From Halobaculum litoreum (lineage in GTDB: Archaea; Halobacteriota; Halobacteria; Halobacteriales; Haloferacaceae): a DNA stretch of 64,000 bases. The stretch's first letter is position 1. Every line of letters begins with the position of its first letter. Positions 49,805 through 58,562 of the stretch are shown one piece after another. The notes under the pieces were generated by a model. That model was not told the DNA's origin, made no database searches, and worked only from the letters and a program-made list of their open reading frames with translations. Made by a program: the position numbers and the translations under genes. The DNA lies in the NCBI RefSeq assembly GCF_030127125.1, contig NZ_CP126156.1:1736001-1800000 (forward strand). The letters are read 5' to 3'.

Positions 49805-50870
49805 ATGACCGACACACGCGACCCGGCGGGTTCGCCGGGGACGACCAGACGCCGGTACCTCGCCGGCGCGGGGGCTCGCCGCGGCGGGGCTCGCCGGCTG
49901 TCTGGGCGGCGCGGCCGGGAGCGGCACCGACGCCGGCAACAGCGACGGCCCGACGGTCGTCGCCTCGTTCTTCAGTTTCTACGACTTCGGGCGGGAGGTC
50001 GCGGCGGACACGCCGGTGACCGTCGAGAACCTCGTCCCGACGGGGCTGCACGGCCACGGCTGGGAGCCCAACGCCAGCATCACGCGGCGCATCGTCGACG
50101 CGGACGCGTTCGTCCACGTCGGCGAGGACTTCCAGCCGTGGGCCGACCGCGCCATCCAGACGCTGAAGGACGACGACGTCGACACGCAGTTGATCAACGT
50201 CCGTGAGGGCGTCGAGCTCGTCCCGCTGGCCGAGAGCCTCGACCGCGACGAGGAGGGCGTCGGCGAGGGACGCGGGCTGGATCCCCACTTCTGGCTCGAC
50301 CCCCGACGTGCGAAGACCGCCGTCGACAACATCACCGCGGGGTTCGTCGAGCTCGCGCCCGACCACGAGGACACGTTCCGTGCGAACGCCGAGGCGTACA
50401 AGACGGACGTGCTCGACCGCATCGACGCCGACTACGCGGCGATCTTCGAGGCCGCCGAGCGCGACGTGGTCCAGTTGGCCGCCCACAACGCGTTCCAGTA
50501 CATCGCGGACCGGTACGGGGTGCAGATGCGCCCGCTCGTCGTCAACCTCGCCGCCAGCGGCGACGTGAAGCCGTCGGACATCACCGAGGCCAAGCGCGTC
50601 ATCGACGAGAACGACATCCGCTACATCGGCGCCGGCGTGTTCGAGACGCGCCGCCCCGCCGAGCAGCTCATCGCCGAGACCGACGTGGAGGCGTACTACC
50701 CCGTTACCCCGTACGCGGGCGTGCGCGAGGACTGGGTGGAGAACGAGTGGGGGTACGAGGAGATCGCGGACAACATCAACATGCCCACCTTCGAGGTCGT
50801 GCTCGGCACCAAGTCGCCCGACGAGGCCGGCTACGACGGCTGGAACGCCGAGTGGAGGAACTTCGAATGA
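49805..50870 (+). pseudogene. Metal ABC transporter substrate-binding lipoprotein, ZnuA/TroA family (frameshifted in signal peptide)
   Basis: The periplasm-side binding protein of a Zn/Mn importer. The N-terminus has a Tat motif (TTRRRYLAGAG); after a shift at the G run 49870-49874 it continues LAAAGLAGCLGG, a lipobox cysteine. The mature part has metal-site histidines in GLHGHGWEPN, GLDPHFWLDP and VVQLAAHNAFQY. The open second part alone starts near 50016. One G fewer, or two more, restores the frame. ATG at 49805 fits the TATA element about 30 bases upstream. Confidence 0.85.
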
Positions 50871-51685
50871 GCCGGGCCGACTCGACCGAGGCGACGCTCG
50901 CCGCCGGCGAGGCCGCCGACAACGGCGCGGCCCGCGCGAGCGGCGAGCGCGTGATCCGGCTGTCTGACGTGACGTTCGGCTACACCGCCGCCCCCGTCGT
51001 CGAGGACGTGAGTCTCGACGTCCGCGCCGGCGAGTACGTCGCCGTCGTCGGGCCGAACGGGTCGGGCAAGTCGACGCTGCTGCAGCTGATGCTCGGCCTC
51101 CTCCGCCCGGACGAGGGCGAGGCGCGCCTGTTCGGCGAGCCGGCCCACCGCTTCGACGACGGCCAGCGGATCGGCTACGTCTCCCAACACGCCAGCGCGG
51201 CCAAGGAGATGCCGATCACCGTCCGCGAGGTCGTCCGCATGGGCCGGTTCCCACACGTCGGCTTCGGCCGCCTCGACGCCGAGGACGACCGGATCGTCGA
51301 CGAGGCGCTCGCGACCGTCGGCATGAGCGACTTCGCCGACCGACGGATCACGAAGCTGTCCGGGGGCCAGCGCCAACGGGCGTTCATCGCGCGTGCGCTC
51401 GCGGGCGAGGCGGACCTGCTCGTCCTCGACGAGCCGACCGTCGGCGTCGACGCCGAGTCCGTCGACGCGTTCTACGACCTGCTCGCGTCGCTCAACGCCG
51501 ACGGCATCACCGTGCTCCTCATCGAGCACGACCTCGGCGCCGTCGCCGACCACGCCGAGCGCGTCGTCTGCATGAACCGCGAGGTGTACTTCGACGGCCC
51601 CACCGCGGAGTTCGTCGAGAGCGACGCGCTCGCGCGGGCGTTCGGCACCGCCGTCGGCTTCCTCGGGCGCGGGGGCGGGGAATGA
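50867..51685 (+). CDS. Metal ABC transporter ATP-binding protein (ZnuC/TroB-like)
   Basis: The ATPase of the Zn/Mn importer, 272 residues. Walker A GPNGSGKST is at 62-70. The Q-loop YVSQHASAAKEMPITVREVV has the PITVREVV seen in metal importers. The signature is LSGGQRQR, Walker B LLVLDEPTVGVD, and the switch His in LLIEHDLG. An N-terminal extension of about 28 residues is Ala/Glu-rich. The start overlaps the substrate-binding gene stop (ATGA), and its stop overlaps the permease start in the same way. Confidence 0.94.
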   Translation: MSRADSTEATLAAGEAADNGAARASGERVIRLSDVTFGYTAAPVVEDVSLDVRAGEYVAVVGPNGSGKSTLLQLMLGLLRPDEGEARLFGEPAHRFDDGQRIGYVSQHASAAKEMPITVREVVRMGRFPHVGFGRLDAEDDRIVDEALATVGMSDFADRRITKLSGGQRQRAFIARALAGEADLLVLDEPTVGVDAESVDAFYDLLASLNADGITVLLIEHDLGAVADHAERVVCMNREVYFDGPTAEFVESDALARAFGTAVGFLGRGGGE

Positions 51686-52737
51686 CGCTCCCGGCTGGCG
51701 CCGCGGCCGTGCTGGGGGCGGTCGCCGCCTCCCCGCCCGCGCCGCTCCAGTCGGGAAGCGCGCTCGACCCGGTGCTCGCACCGATCTACTACCTGCTCGA
51801 CCTGTGGTCGCTGCTGATGACGGCGCTCGGGGACGCGACCGGACTGGAACTGCTCCAGTACGGCTTCATGCATCGTGCGATCCTCGTCGGCCTGTGTATC
51901 GGCGTGATGGCGCCGCTCATCGGGACCTTCCTCGTCCACCGCCAACTGGCGCTCATCGGCGACGCGCTCGCGCACACCGCGTTCGCCGGCGTCGCCGTCG
52001 GCCTGTTCCTCAACGGCGTCTTGAGCCTCGGCGTCTCGCCGTACCTCACGGCCGTCGTCGTCGCGGTGCTCGCGGCGCTGCTCATCGAGGTGATCTCGGA
52101 GGTGACCGACGCCTACAACGACGTGTCGATGGCGATCGTCCTCTCGACGGGGTTCGCCCTCGGGACGGTGCTCATCAGCCTGAACGCCGGCGGCCTCGCG
52201 GTCGGCATCAACCAGTACCTGTTCGGCAACCTCTCGACGGTGTCGGCGGAGAACGCCGCGATCCTGCTGGTGCTGTTCGCCGTCATCGTCGGCACGGTCG
52301 CGCTCACGCGCAACCAACTGCTGTACGTCACCTTCGACGAGACGGCCGCCGAGGTGTCGGGCATCCCCGTGAACTGGTACAACCGCGTGATGGTGATGCT
52401 CACCGCGCTGGTCGTCGTCGGCGCGATGCAGATCATGGGCGTCATCCTCGTCGCCGCGATGCTCGTCGTCCCGGTCGCCGGGGCGTCGCAGGTGTCGCGC
52501 AGTTTCGGCGAGTCGCTGCTCGTCTCCGTGGTGCTCGCGGAACTGGCCGTCCTGCTCGGCATCGGCGCCGCCTACTACGGCGAGGCGACCGCCGGGGGCG
52601 TCATCGTCCTCGTCGCGGTCGCCATCTACGCGCTGGCGGTCGTCGCCGGCAAGCTCCGCGAGGCCCGCGGCGACGACGACGCCCCCGAGTTGGGCGGCAT
52701 CGACGCCGAGGACGACGCGGCCACGGCCTCCGACTGA
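51682..52737 (+). CDS. Metal ABC transporter permease (ZnuB/TroC-like)
   Basis: A membrane permease of 351 residues with about eight or nine helices. Typical parts are YGFMHRAILVGLCIGVMAPLIGTFLVHRQLALIGDALAHTAFAGVAVG and VTDAYNDVSMAIVLSTGFALG. MQIMGVILVAAMLVVPVAGASQVSRSF follows. The DALAH histidine is conserved in zinc/manganese permeases. The C-terminal tail is acidic and cytoplasmic. It closes the three-gene operon. Confidence 0.94.
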   Translation: MTLPAGAAAVLGAVAASPPAPLQSGSALDPVLAPIYYLLDLWSLLMTALGDATGLELLQYGFMHRAILVGLCIGVMAPLIGTFLVHRQLALIGDALAHTAFAGVAVGLFLNGVLSLGVSPYLTAVVVAVLAALLIEVISEVTDAYNDVSMAIVLSTGFALGTVLISLNAGGLAVGINQYLFGNLSTVSAENAAILLVLFAVIVGTVALTRNQLLYVTFDETAAEVSGIPVNWYNRVMVMLTALVVVGAMQIMGVILVAAMLVVPVAGASQVSRSFGESLLVSVVLAELAVLLGIGAAYYGEATAGGVIVLVAVAIYALAVVAGKLREARGDDDAPELGGIDAEDDAATASD

Positions 52738-52751
52738 GCCCGCGACGACGG

Positions 52752-52766
52752 ATTTCGTATCGCGGC
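52752..52766 (+). repeat. Left copy of a 15-base inverted repeat flanking the M24-fold gene
   Basis: ATTTCGTATCGCGGC here is the exact reverse complement of GCCGCGATACGAAAT at 54184-54198. The two face each other across about 1.4 kb containing only the M24-fold gene at 52855-54039. An AT-leaning 15-mer matching exactly in a high-GC genome is unlikely by chance, but no flanking direct repeat or transposase is visible. Confidence 0.5.
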
Positions 52767-52854
52767 AGCCGATTCATGACGTGGACCCGGCCGACGCGCC
52801 ACGCCCCGCGCCGCTTCCCGGAGGCTTATCCCGCGAGCGGCGGATTCGCACGCC

Positions 52855-54039
52855 ATGGCGACGAGACTCCCCGAATCGGAGTTCGACGCGCGGCTCGCGG
52901 AAGTGCGCGGGCGGCTCGCGGACACCGACGCGGACGCGGCGACGTTCTTCGGCGCGACGAGCATCGAGTACCTCTCCGGCTTCCACCACATCCAGACCGA
53001 GCGCCCGGTCGTCCTCGCGGTCACCCAGGAGGCGATGGAGATCACCGTGCCCCGGCTGGAGGTCGAGCGCGTGGATCCGAACCCCCGGATCGACGCGGTC
53101 CACCACTACTTCGACTACCCGCAGGGCGCGCCGCTGGAAACCGCCGTCGGGATGCTGGAGGGGATGGGCGTCGAGTCGGTCGTCTCCGACGCCGACGGCG
53201 CCCCGGGCGTGATGGGGTACGAGGGCCCCGCACTCTCGGAGTTCGTGGCGGTCGACAGCCAGTCGTGGGTCGACCGCATGCGCTGGGAGAAGACCGACGC
53301 CGAGGTCGACCTCGTGCGCGAGTCGGCCAAGTGGGCGAACCTCGCGCACCGCTACCTCGCGGACTACACCGAGGTGGGCGCCCACCCGGTCACCGTGAGC
53401 CAGCGCGCGACCACCGACGCCTCGCGCGCGATGTTGGACACGCTCGGCGACCGCTACGCCGTCCGAACTCGGGGGTCGGGGCCGGTCCACGCCGGCTACA
53501 TCTCCGGCTCCGAGACCGCGCTCCCCCACGGCCACACCCCCAACGAGCGCCTGTCGGCGGGCGACGTGCTCGTGACCGGCGCGTCGGCGAACGTCGACGG
53601 CTACCACTCGGAGCTGGAGCGGACGATGTTCGTCGGCGAGCCGAGCGACGAACAGCGCCACTACTTCGAGCTGATGGTCGAGGCACAGGACGTCGCCATC
53701 GACGCGCTCGGCCCCGGGCAGTCCATCGCCGGCGTCGACGAGGCCGTCCACGACTACTTCCGCGAACAGGGGATCGAGGACACCGCACAACACCACGTCG
53801 GCCACAACATCGGGCTCGGGGGCCACGAGCCGCCGTACATCGACCGCGGCTGGGACGACTACGACCACGTCGACGAGGGCGACGACTTGATGGCGCCCGG
53901 CCAGATCTACACCATCGAACCCGGGATCTACACCGACGAGTTCGGCTACCGCCACTCCGACACCATCGCGATCACCGAGACCGGCACCGAGTGGCTGACC
54001 TTCTTCCCGCGCGATCTGGAGTCGAACGTCATCCGGTAA
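52855..54039 (+). CDS. M24-fold (creatinase/prolidase-like) protein lacking three metal ligands
   Basis: A pita-bread fold protein of 394 residues with a creatinase-type N-terminal domain (1-150). Compared with the intact M24 enzyme at 14.3 kb, the metal ligands are altered. They are Thr241 for Asp (VLVTGAS), Glu253 for Asp (YHSELERT) and Ser368 for Glu (YRHSDTI), while His317 and Glu355 remain. His225 in LPHG is conserved. Metal-free creatinase has this kind of change, so a metal-independent hydrolase or non-catalytic protein is possible. Most annotation would call it Xaa-Pro peptidase. Confidence 0.85.
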   Translation: MATRLPESEFDARLAEVRGRLADTDADAATFFGATSIEYLSGFHHIQTERPVVLAVTQEAMEITVPRLEVERVDPNPRIDAVHHYFDYPQGAPLETAVGMLEGMGVESVVSDADGAPGVMGYEGPALSEFVAVDSQSWVDRMRWEKTDAEVDLVRESAKWANLAHRYLADYTEVGAHPVTVSQRATTDASRAMLDTLGDRYAVRTRGSGPVHAGYISGSETALPHGHTPNERLSAGDVLVTGASANVDGYHSELERTMFVGEPSDEQRHYFELMVEAQDVAIDALGPGQSIAGVDEAVHDYFREQGIEDTAQHHVGHNIGLGGHEPPYIDRGWDDYDHVDEGDDLMAPGQIYTIEPGIYTDEFGYRHSDTIAITETGTEWLTFFPRDLESNVIR

Positions 54040-54183
54040 CCGCGACAGCCTCGCCCGCGGCGGCCGATCGGCGCCTCGAACCCGCTCGCTTCTCCCCTCT
54101 CGCCGGATTCGATAGCCTGCGGCCTGACTGGCGCGGGTTCGCGGCCACTCCCGAGACGGGGCGAACGGTGTCGTAAATCGTAT

Positions 54184-54198
54184 GCCGCGATACGAAAT
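54184..54198 (-). repeat. Right copy of the 15-base inverted repeat
   Basis: This is GCCGCGATACGAAAT, complementary to 52752-52766. It also forms a local hairpin: TCGTAT just to its left (54177-54182) pairs with ATACGA. A second short hairpin, CGGCCGG-TGCAC-CCGGCCG, follows at 54206-54224. This 236-base gap before the HAD gene otherwise holds no gene that I can support. Confidence 0.5.
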
Positions 54199-54275
54199 GC
54201 GCGATCGGCCGGTGCACCCGGCCGGTCGCCGGCGGCCCGGAGCGTTCTTGCCTGCCGGGGCACGAGTCGCCGACG

Positions 54276-54887
54276 ATGCCCGCCGTCTCGTTCGCGTTGT
54301 TCGACACGCTCGTCGAGGCCGACCCGCCCGCGGACCCCGCCGACGCCGTCGGCGCGGCGTTGCGCGACCGCGACGCCGCGGTGCCCGCCGACTGGGCCGA
54401 CGCCTACCGGGAGACGCACGTCGACGCCCCCGCGGGCGCGGAAGTCCCGCTCCCGGCACACGTGAGCCGGGCGCTGGCGTCGCGGGGCGTCGACGCGCCG
54501 GCCAACGCGGCACGGCGGGCCGTCGTCGCCGCGTTCGACCCGGACGTGCGGACCCGCGAGGGCGCCGTCGAGGCGGTGGCCGCCGCCCGCGAGCGCGGCC
54601 CGGTCGGCCTGCTGGCGAACTGTGCGGTGCCGGAGTTGGTCGGGCGGACGCTCGTCCGGTCGGCGCTCGCGCGCGACGACTTCGACGCCGTCGTGTCGAG
54701 CGTCGCCTCGGGGTGGCGCAAGCCGGACCCCCGCTCGTTCGAGCACGTCGCCGACGCGCTCGGCGTGCCCGCGGACGGCCTGACACACGTCGGGAGCGAC
54801 CCCGCGGTCGACGGCGGCGTCACCGCCGTGGGCGGACGCTTCGTGGAGACGCTCGGCGACGTGGACGACGCCCTCCGACGCGACTGA
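54276..54887 (+). CDS. HAD-fold protein with altered nucleophile motif
   Basis: A haloacid dehalogenase-fold protein of 203 residues. Motif I reads SFALFDTLVE, where the family normally has D-L-F-G/D-T: the nucleophile Asp is replaced by Ala7. Motif II region GLLANCAVPELVG, motif III Lys in GWRKPDPRSF and motif IV HVGSDPAVDGG are present. As written it should lack phosphatase activity, unless the GCG codon at 54294-54296 is an error for GAC. It begins after a gap containing the right repeat. Confidence 0.82.
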   Translation: MPAVSFALFDTLVEADPPADPADAVGAALRDRDAAVPADWADAYRETHVDAPAGAEVPLPAHVSRALASRGVDAPANAARRAVVAAFDPDVRTREGAVEAVAAARERGPVGLLANCAVPELVGRTLVRSALARDDFDAVVSSVASGWRKPDPRSFEHVADALGVPADGLTHVGSDPAVDGGVTAVGGRFVETLGDVDDALRRD

Positions 54888-54907
54888 CGGCGTCGCCGCG
54901 GCGCAGG

Positions 54908-56860
54908 TCAGGTCCCGGTGACGAAGAACAGCAGCACCGAGATGGCGAGCGACGCGAGCACGACCGCCGCCGCGAGCGCGCCGCCCATCGAGACGGCGGC
55001 GTTGGCGTGGCTGGCGAGCGACTCCGTGCGGTCGTTGCCGAACACCGTCACCTCGGCGTGTTCGGTCGCCATCCCCGCCTCCACGGGTTCGGTGTCCGCG
55101 CTCGCCGCGTCGACGACGTCCACGACCGTCTCGACTAAGTCGTCGTGGTCGACGACTGCGCCCACCTGGTTGTCCGCCTCCACGGTGTTGACGACGTGCG
55201 TGTCGGTGGTGAGCACTTCGGCCTCGTCGACCCCGACGCGCTCGACGACGGCGTCGACGAGGCGGTCGCGCAGGCCCGGCTCCATGTTGTTCCCGTCGAC
55301 GAGGACGTACGCGGTCGTCTGCGGGGCCGCGTCGTTGCTCGCGGCGTCCCCCGCCGGGTCCGCGTCGACGGCGGCCACCATCGCGCGGATCCCCAGCGGT
55401 CCGATCCCCTCCTCGGGTCGCCACGTCGTGCGCTCCCACGCGACGCCGACCGAGAGGTCGCCGCGCGGCGCGACCGCCAGCCGGTCGCCGGCGTCGCCGG
55501 CCGCGCGCATCATGTCGAACGAGCGCCGCGACCCGGGCGTGACGTGCCCGAGGTCGGGGCCCTCGAGCCCGTTGTTGGAGTTGTGCGCGTCGGCCAGCAG
55601 CACCTCGTCGAGGCCGCTGGTGCGCGCCTCCGCCGCCGTCGACAGCCCGACGGCGTACTCCACGTCGTCGGCGAACCCCGGCGCGAACGTCGACACGAGC
55701 AGGCCGTCGTCGTCGAACGCCTGCCCGAGCAGCGACGCCTCGCCCGCGGTCGTGCGGACGCTCTCGGTCGCCGCCGCGGAGTAGGTGAGCCGGTCGTACG
55801 CGCGGTCGGCCGCGTCGATCACCGTGTCGACCTCGCGCTCGGTGACGAGGTTGAAGTCGTGGCCGGCGGTCGCGTGCGGCGGGAACGCCAGCCCCTCGGT
55901 GGCGTCGGCGACCCGGACGGGGAGGTTCCCGCCGCCGATCTCTCCCATCGGCCCGGGGTGGATCATCGGCAGCACCCACCGCGCCTTCTCGTCGCCGTCG
56001 GCCGTCCGGAACGCGAGGACGGTGACCGGGACGACCGCCTCCTCGCCCAACTGCTCGAAGAAGTCCTCCAGCTCGCGGCTCCCCTCGGCGATGTGGCCGA
56101 TGAAGCCGCGGAGGAAGTCGAGCACCGACACGCCGAGCGTGTTGCGCCACGGGCGATCGACGACGTAGAGGAACGTCCAGACGCCGGCGGCGTACAGCAC
56201 GCTGGTGAGACCGAGCACGAGGAAGTGGTCGGGGCTGATCGCCGACAGCTCCGGCGGCGCCTCGGCGGGCCGCGCGAGGTACGGCATGAGGAACGTGTCC
56301 AGCAGCGGGCCGCCCACCTCCAGCACGCGCAGCGTCCCGCTGTACACGAACAGCAGCACCGCCGCCGTCGCGCTCTGGAGGCTCGCGGGCACCGCGGCCG
56401 GGAGGATCGACGACTGGGAGACGGCCATGATGACGAGCAGCCGGATGGCGAACACCGACGCCAGCCCGATCACGAGCACGTCGAAGACGAACCGCTGCCC
56501 GAGCGGCGTGAGGTAGGCGACGAGCGCGCCGAGGGTGAGGAACGCCACGAGGACGACCTCACACACGAGCGCCAGCAGCGAGGAGCGGTTCGGCGTCAGC
56601 TTCCCGCCGACGCGGGCGTCGACCCACGCGGTGCCGAGGCCCGCGACGACGGTCGGGATGCCGATGAAGAACACGCCCTCCCAGGCGTCGCGCCCGACGA
56701 ACAGGATCCCGCGCCACACCTGCGTGGTCTCCGGGCGCTCGAAGGCCCCCACCCCGGCGACGGCCGCGAGGAGGAGGGCGAACGCGACCGACGTGTACCA
56801 CGACGGGGCGCGGAAGATGAACCGCGACAGCCCGGCGAGGTTGCTCTGGGTCGCAGTCAT
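54908..56860 (-). CDS. DUF2070 family membrane protein
   Basis: A 650-residue archaeal protein. The first 250 residues hold about seven hydrophobic helices, starting LSRFIFRAPSWYTSVAFALLLAAVAGVG. A soluble domain of about 370 residues follows, with MIHPGPMGEIGGGNLPVRVAD, HDFNLVTEREVD and LLADAHNSNNGLEG. A last C-terminal helix is ALAAAVVLASLAISVLLFFVTG. Conserved His and Asp residues in the soluble part hint at a metal or nucleotide site. The family function is unknown. Confidence 0.93.
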   Translation of the reverse strand: MTATQSNLAGLSRFIFRAPSWYTSVAFALLLAAVAGVGAFERPETTQVWRGILFVGRDAWEGVFFIGIPTVVAGLGTAWVDARVGGKLTPNRSSLLALVCEVVLVAFLTLGALVAYLTPLGQRFVFDVLVIGLASVFAIRLLVIMAVSQSSILPAAVPASLQSATAAVLLFVYSGTLRVLEVGGPLLDTFLMPYLARPAEAPPELSAISPDHFLVLGLTSVLYAAGVWTFLYVVDRPWRNTLGVSVLDFLRGFIGHIAEGSRELEDFFEQLGEEAVVPVTVLAFRTADGDEKARWVLPMIHPGPMGEIGGGNLPVRVADATEGLAFPPHATAGHDFNLVTEREVDTVIDAADRAYDRLTYSAAATESVRTTAGEASLLGQAFDDDGLLVSTFAPGFADDVEYAVGLSTAAEARTSGLDEVLLADAHNSNNGLEGPDLGHVTPGSRRSFDMMRAAGDAGDRLAVAPRGDLSVGVAWERTTWRPEEGIGPLGIRAMVAAVDADPAGDAASNDAAPQTTAYVLVDGNNMEPGLRDRLVDAVVERVGVDEAEVLTTDTHVVNTVEADNQVGAVVDHDDLVETVVDVVDAASADTEPVEAGMATEHAEVTVFGNDRTESLASHANAAVSMGGALAAAVVLASLAISVLLFFVTGT

Positions 56861-57043
56861 ACGCGTTGCCGGTGTCGAACGCGGGCCGCCCCTAAAAAGG
56901 GGGCGACCTCGTCGCGCGACGCGGTCGGGTCCGCGGTCGACCCGGGAGTGTCCGGTCGGCAGTCACGTATCCGGGTCGTGACTCTGGATACGGCGCTCGC
57001 AAAACCGCCGGACGCGGACTCGGATCGGAGAACGCGCGTCGGG

Positions 57044-57598
57044 CTACTCGCAGATCGCGACGAAGTTCTCGAAGACCTCCTCGCCGCGTTCGGTGTGGCT
57101 CACCTCGGGGTGCCACTGGACGCCGTAGAGGTCGCGCTCGGGGTCGCTCATCGCCTCGACGCCGCAGACGTCGCTGTCGGCGGTGACGTGGAACCCTTCG
57201 GGCACCTCGACGACCTCGTCGGCGTGGCTCGCCCACGTGCGCGTCTCCGGGGCGAGCGAGCCCACGAGGGGGTCCTCGTCGTCGGTGATCCGGACGTCGA
57301 CGTCGGCGTACCCGCCGTAGTCGCCCGACTCGACGCGACCGCCCAGCTCCGTGGCGATGAACTGCAGCCCCAGACAGATGCCGAGGACCGGCACGTCGAG
57401 GTCGAGGTACTCCGCACAGCGGCCGACCCGCTCCATGCTCGGCCCGCCCGAGAGGACGATGCCGTCGGCGTCGATGTCGGCGGGGTCGGTGTCGTTGTCG
57501 AGGATCTCGGTGTCGACGCCCACGTCGCGGAGCGCGCGACCCTCCAAGTGCGTGAACTGTCCGTGGTTGTCGATGACCACGATGCGCGGCTCGCTCAT
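57044..57598 (-). CDS. guaAA: GMP synthase glutaminase subunit A
   Basis: The amidotransferase half of archaeal two-subunit GMP synthase, supplying ammonia to convert XMP to GMP. The 184-residue protein has the Cys-His-Glu triad: Cys75 in GICLGLQF, His163 and Glu165 in QWHPEVSH. The N-terminus VVIDNHGQFTHLEGRAL is typical of the archaeal form. The synthetase subunit (guaAB) is not in the window, consistent with the usual separation of the two in haloarchaea. Confidence 0.96.
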   Translation of the reverse strand: MSEPRIVVIDNHGQFTHLEGRALRDVGVDTEILDNDTDPADIDADGIVLSGGPSMERVGRCAEYLDLDVPVLGICLGLQFIATELGGRVESGDYGGYADVDVRITDDEDPLVGSLAPETRTWASHADEVVEVPEGFHVTADSDVCGVEAMSDPERDLYGVQWHPEVSHTERGEEVFENFVAICE

Positions 57599-57717
57599 AC
57601 CGTGGGTTGCGCGGACGTGGTGAAAAGCGACCCGCTTCGCCGCCGGGGATGCACGGACGTGCCCACATCGGCTGCCGCGGCCGGAACCGAGCGGGGCCGC
57701 CGCCGCCGGCCCGCGGC

Positions 57718-58302
57718 TCAGTCGCCGGCGTCGTCGCCGTACCGGTCGTTCGCGGTGGAGAAGCCCAGTTCCCCGAGTTCGTCGGTGCGGCGCCCCTCGC
57801 GCTCGGCGACCGCCTCCGGGTCGGGGCTCGCGTCGTCGTCGATGCGCGCGAACGACTTGTGGACCTTCGTGTGACACCACCGACAGAGGCCGACCGTGAT
57901 CTCGTGCGTGAGGCTCCGATCGGCGCCGCCGTCCGTCGGTTCGCGCCCCGTCGCGGACCCGGGCGCCGACCGGCCCCCGCCGTCGCCGTACGACAGGTGG
58001 TGCTCCTCGATGAGCGGCCGGCGCTCGTCGTGGGCGACGCGGACCTCCGTCAGGCCGCAGCGGACGCACTCCTTGGCGGCGCTCGTCGAGCGGTAGTGGG
58101 GGCAGTCGGCCCAGTCGACGTCCTCGTCGGCGACGGCGCACGCGTAGTCGTCGCGGCGGCGCGCGGCCGCGAACCCGGGGTCGTCGCCCGCGCGGTCGAG
58201 CGCGAAGCGGCACCGGCCGTCGTCGGTCAGGTGGTCACACCGGCCGGCGTACTCGTACGGGTCGTCGACGCCGACGGGGGTACCGTCGGGCGTTCGCTCC
58301 AT
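57718..58302 (-). CDS. HNH-fold zinc protein (putative endonuclease)
   Basis: A 194-residue protein, possibly the haloarchaeal DUF7097 family. The N-terminal half has cysteines in RCDHLTDDGRCRF and ACAVADEDVDWADCPHY, a second zinc-like site. The central part reads CVRCGL, then EEHHLSYG, then TVGLCRWCHTKVH. This is the classical HNH pattern C-x2-C...HH...C-x2-CH-x3-H, with an acidic insert between the halves. A nuclease is plausible; whether it cuts DNA, and any partner, is unknown. Confidence 0.8.
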   Translation of the reverse strand: MERTPDGTPVGVDDPYEYAGRCDHLTDDGRCRFALDRAGDDPGFAAARRRDDYACAVADEDVDWADCPHYRSTSAAKECVRCGLTEVRVAHDERRPLIEEHHLSYGDGGGRSAPGSATGREPTDGGADRSLTHEITVGLCRWCHTKVHKSFARIDDDASPDPEAVAEREGRRTDELGELGFSTANDRYGDDAGD

Positions 58303-58335
58303 GTCGGTCGTGGGGTCCCGCTCGCTGAAAAAGGC

Positions 58336-58479
58336 TCACTCCCGCGGGACGCTGATGTCCTGCAGGTCGCCGCCGCAGTTCGGGCACGAGCCCGGGCTGT
58401 GCTCCGCCTCCGTGCGCGCCGAGCAGTCCCGGCACTCGAAGACGCGCACCGTGCCGGTGTCGTACGGGTCCGGGCGCAT
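58336..58479 (-). CDS. Rubrerythrin-like zinc-ribbon micro-protein
   Basis: A 47-residue protein: MRPDPYDTGTVRVFECRDC... with two CxxC pairs (16/19 and 32/35; CRDC and CPNC). The GGDLQDISVPRE tail matches the short haloarchaeal rubrerythrin-like domain protein. It would bind one zinc or iron. It lies 33 bases upstream of the HNH protein gene on the same strand. Upstream AT-rich sequence (CGATATTAACG on the plus strand at 58500-58510) is a good TATA candidate. Confidence 0.85.
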   Translation of the reverse strand: MRPDPYDTGTVRVFECRDCSARTEAEHSPGSCPNCGGDLQDISVPRE

Positions 58480-58562
58480 ATCCGTGCTAACGTGTCGCAC
58501 GATATTAACGTCGTCGGTGCGCCGACGGAGTCTCCGATCCGCGGCGCAGTCCGGCGATCCGC

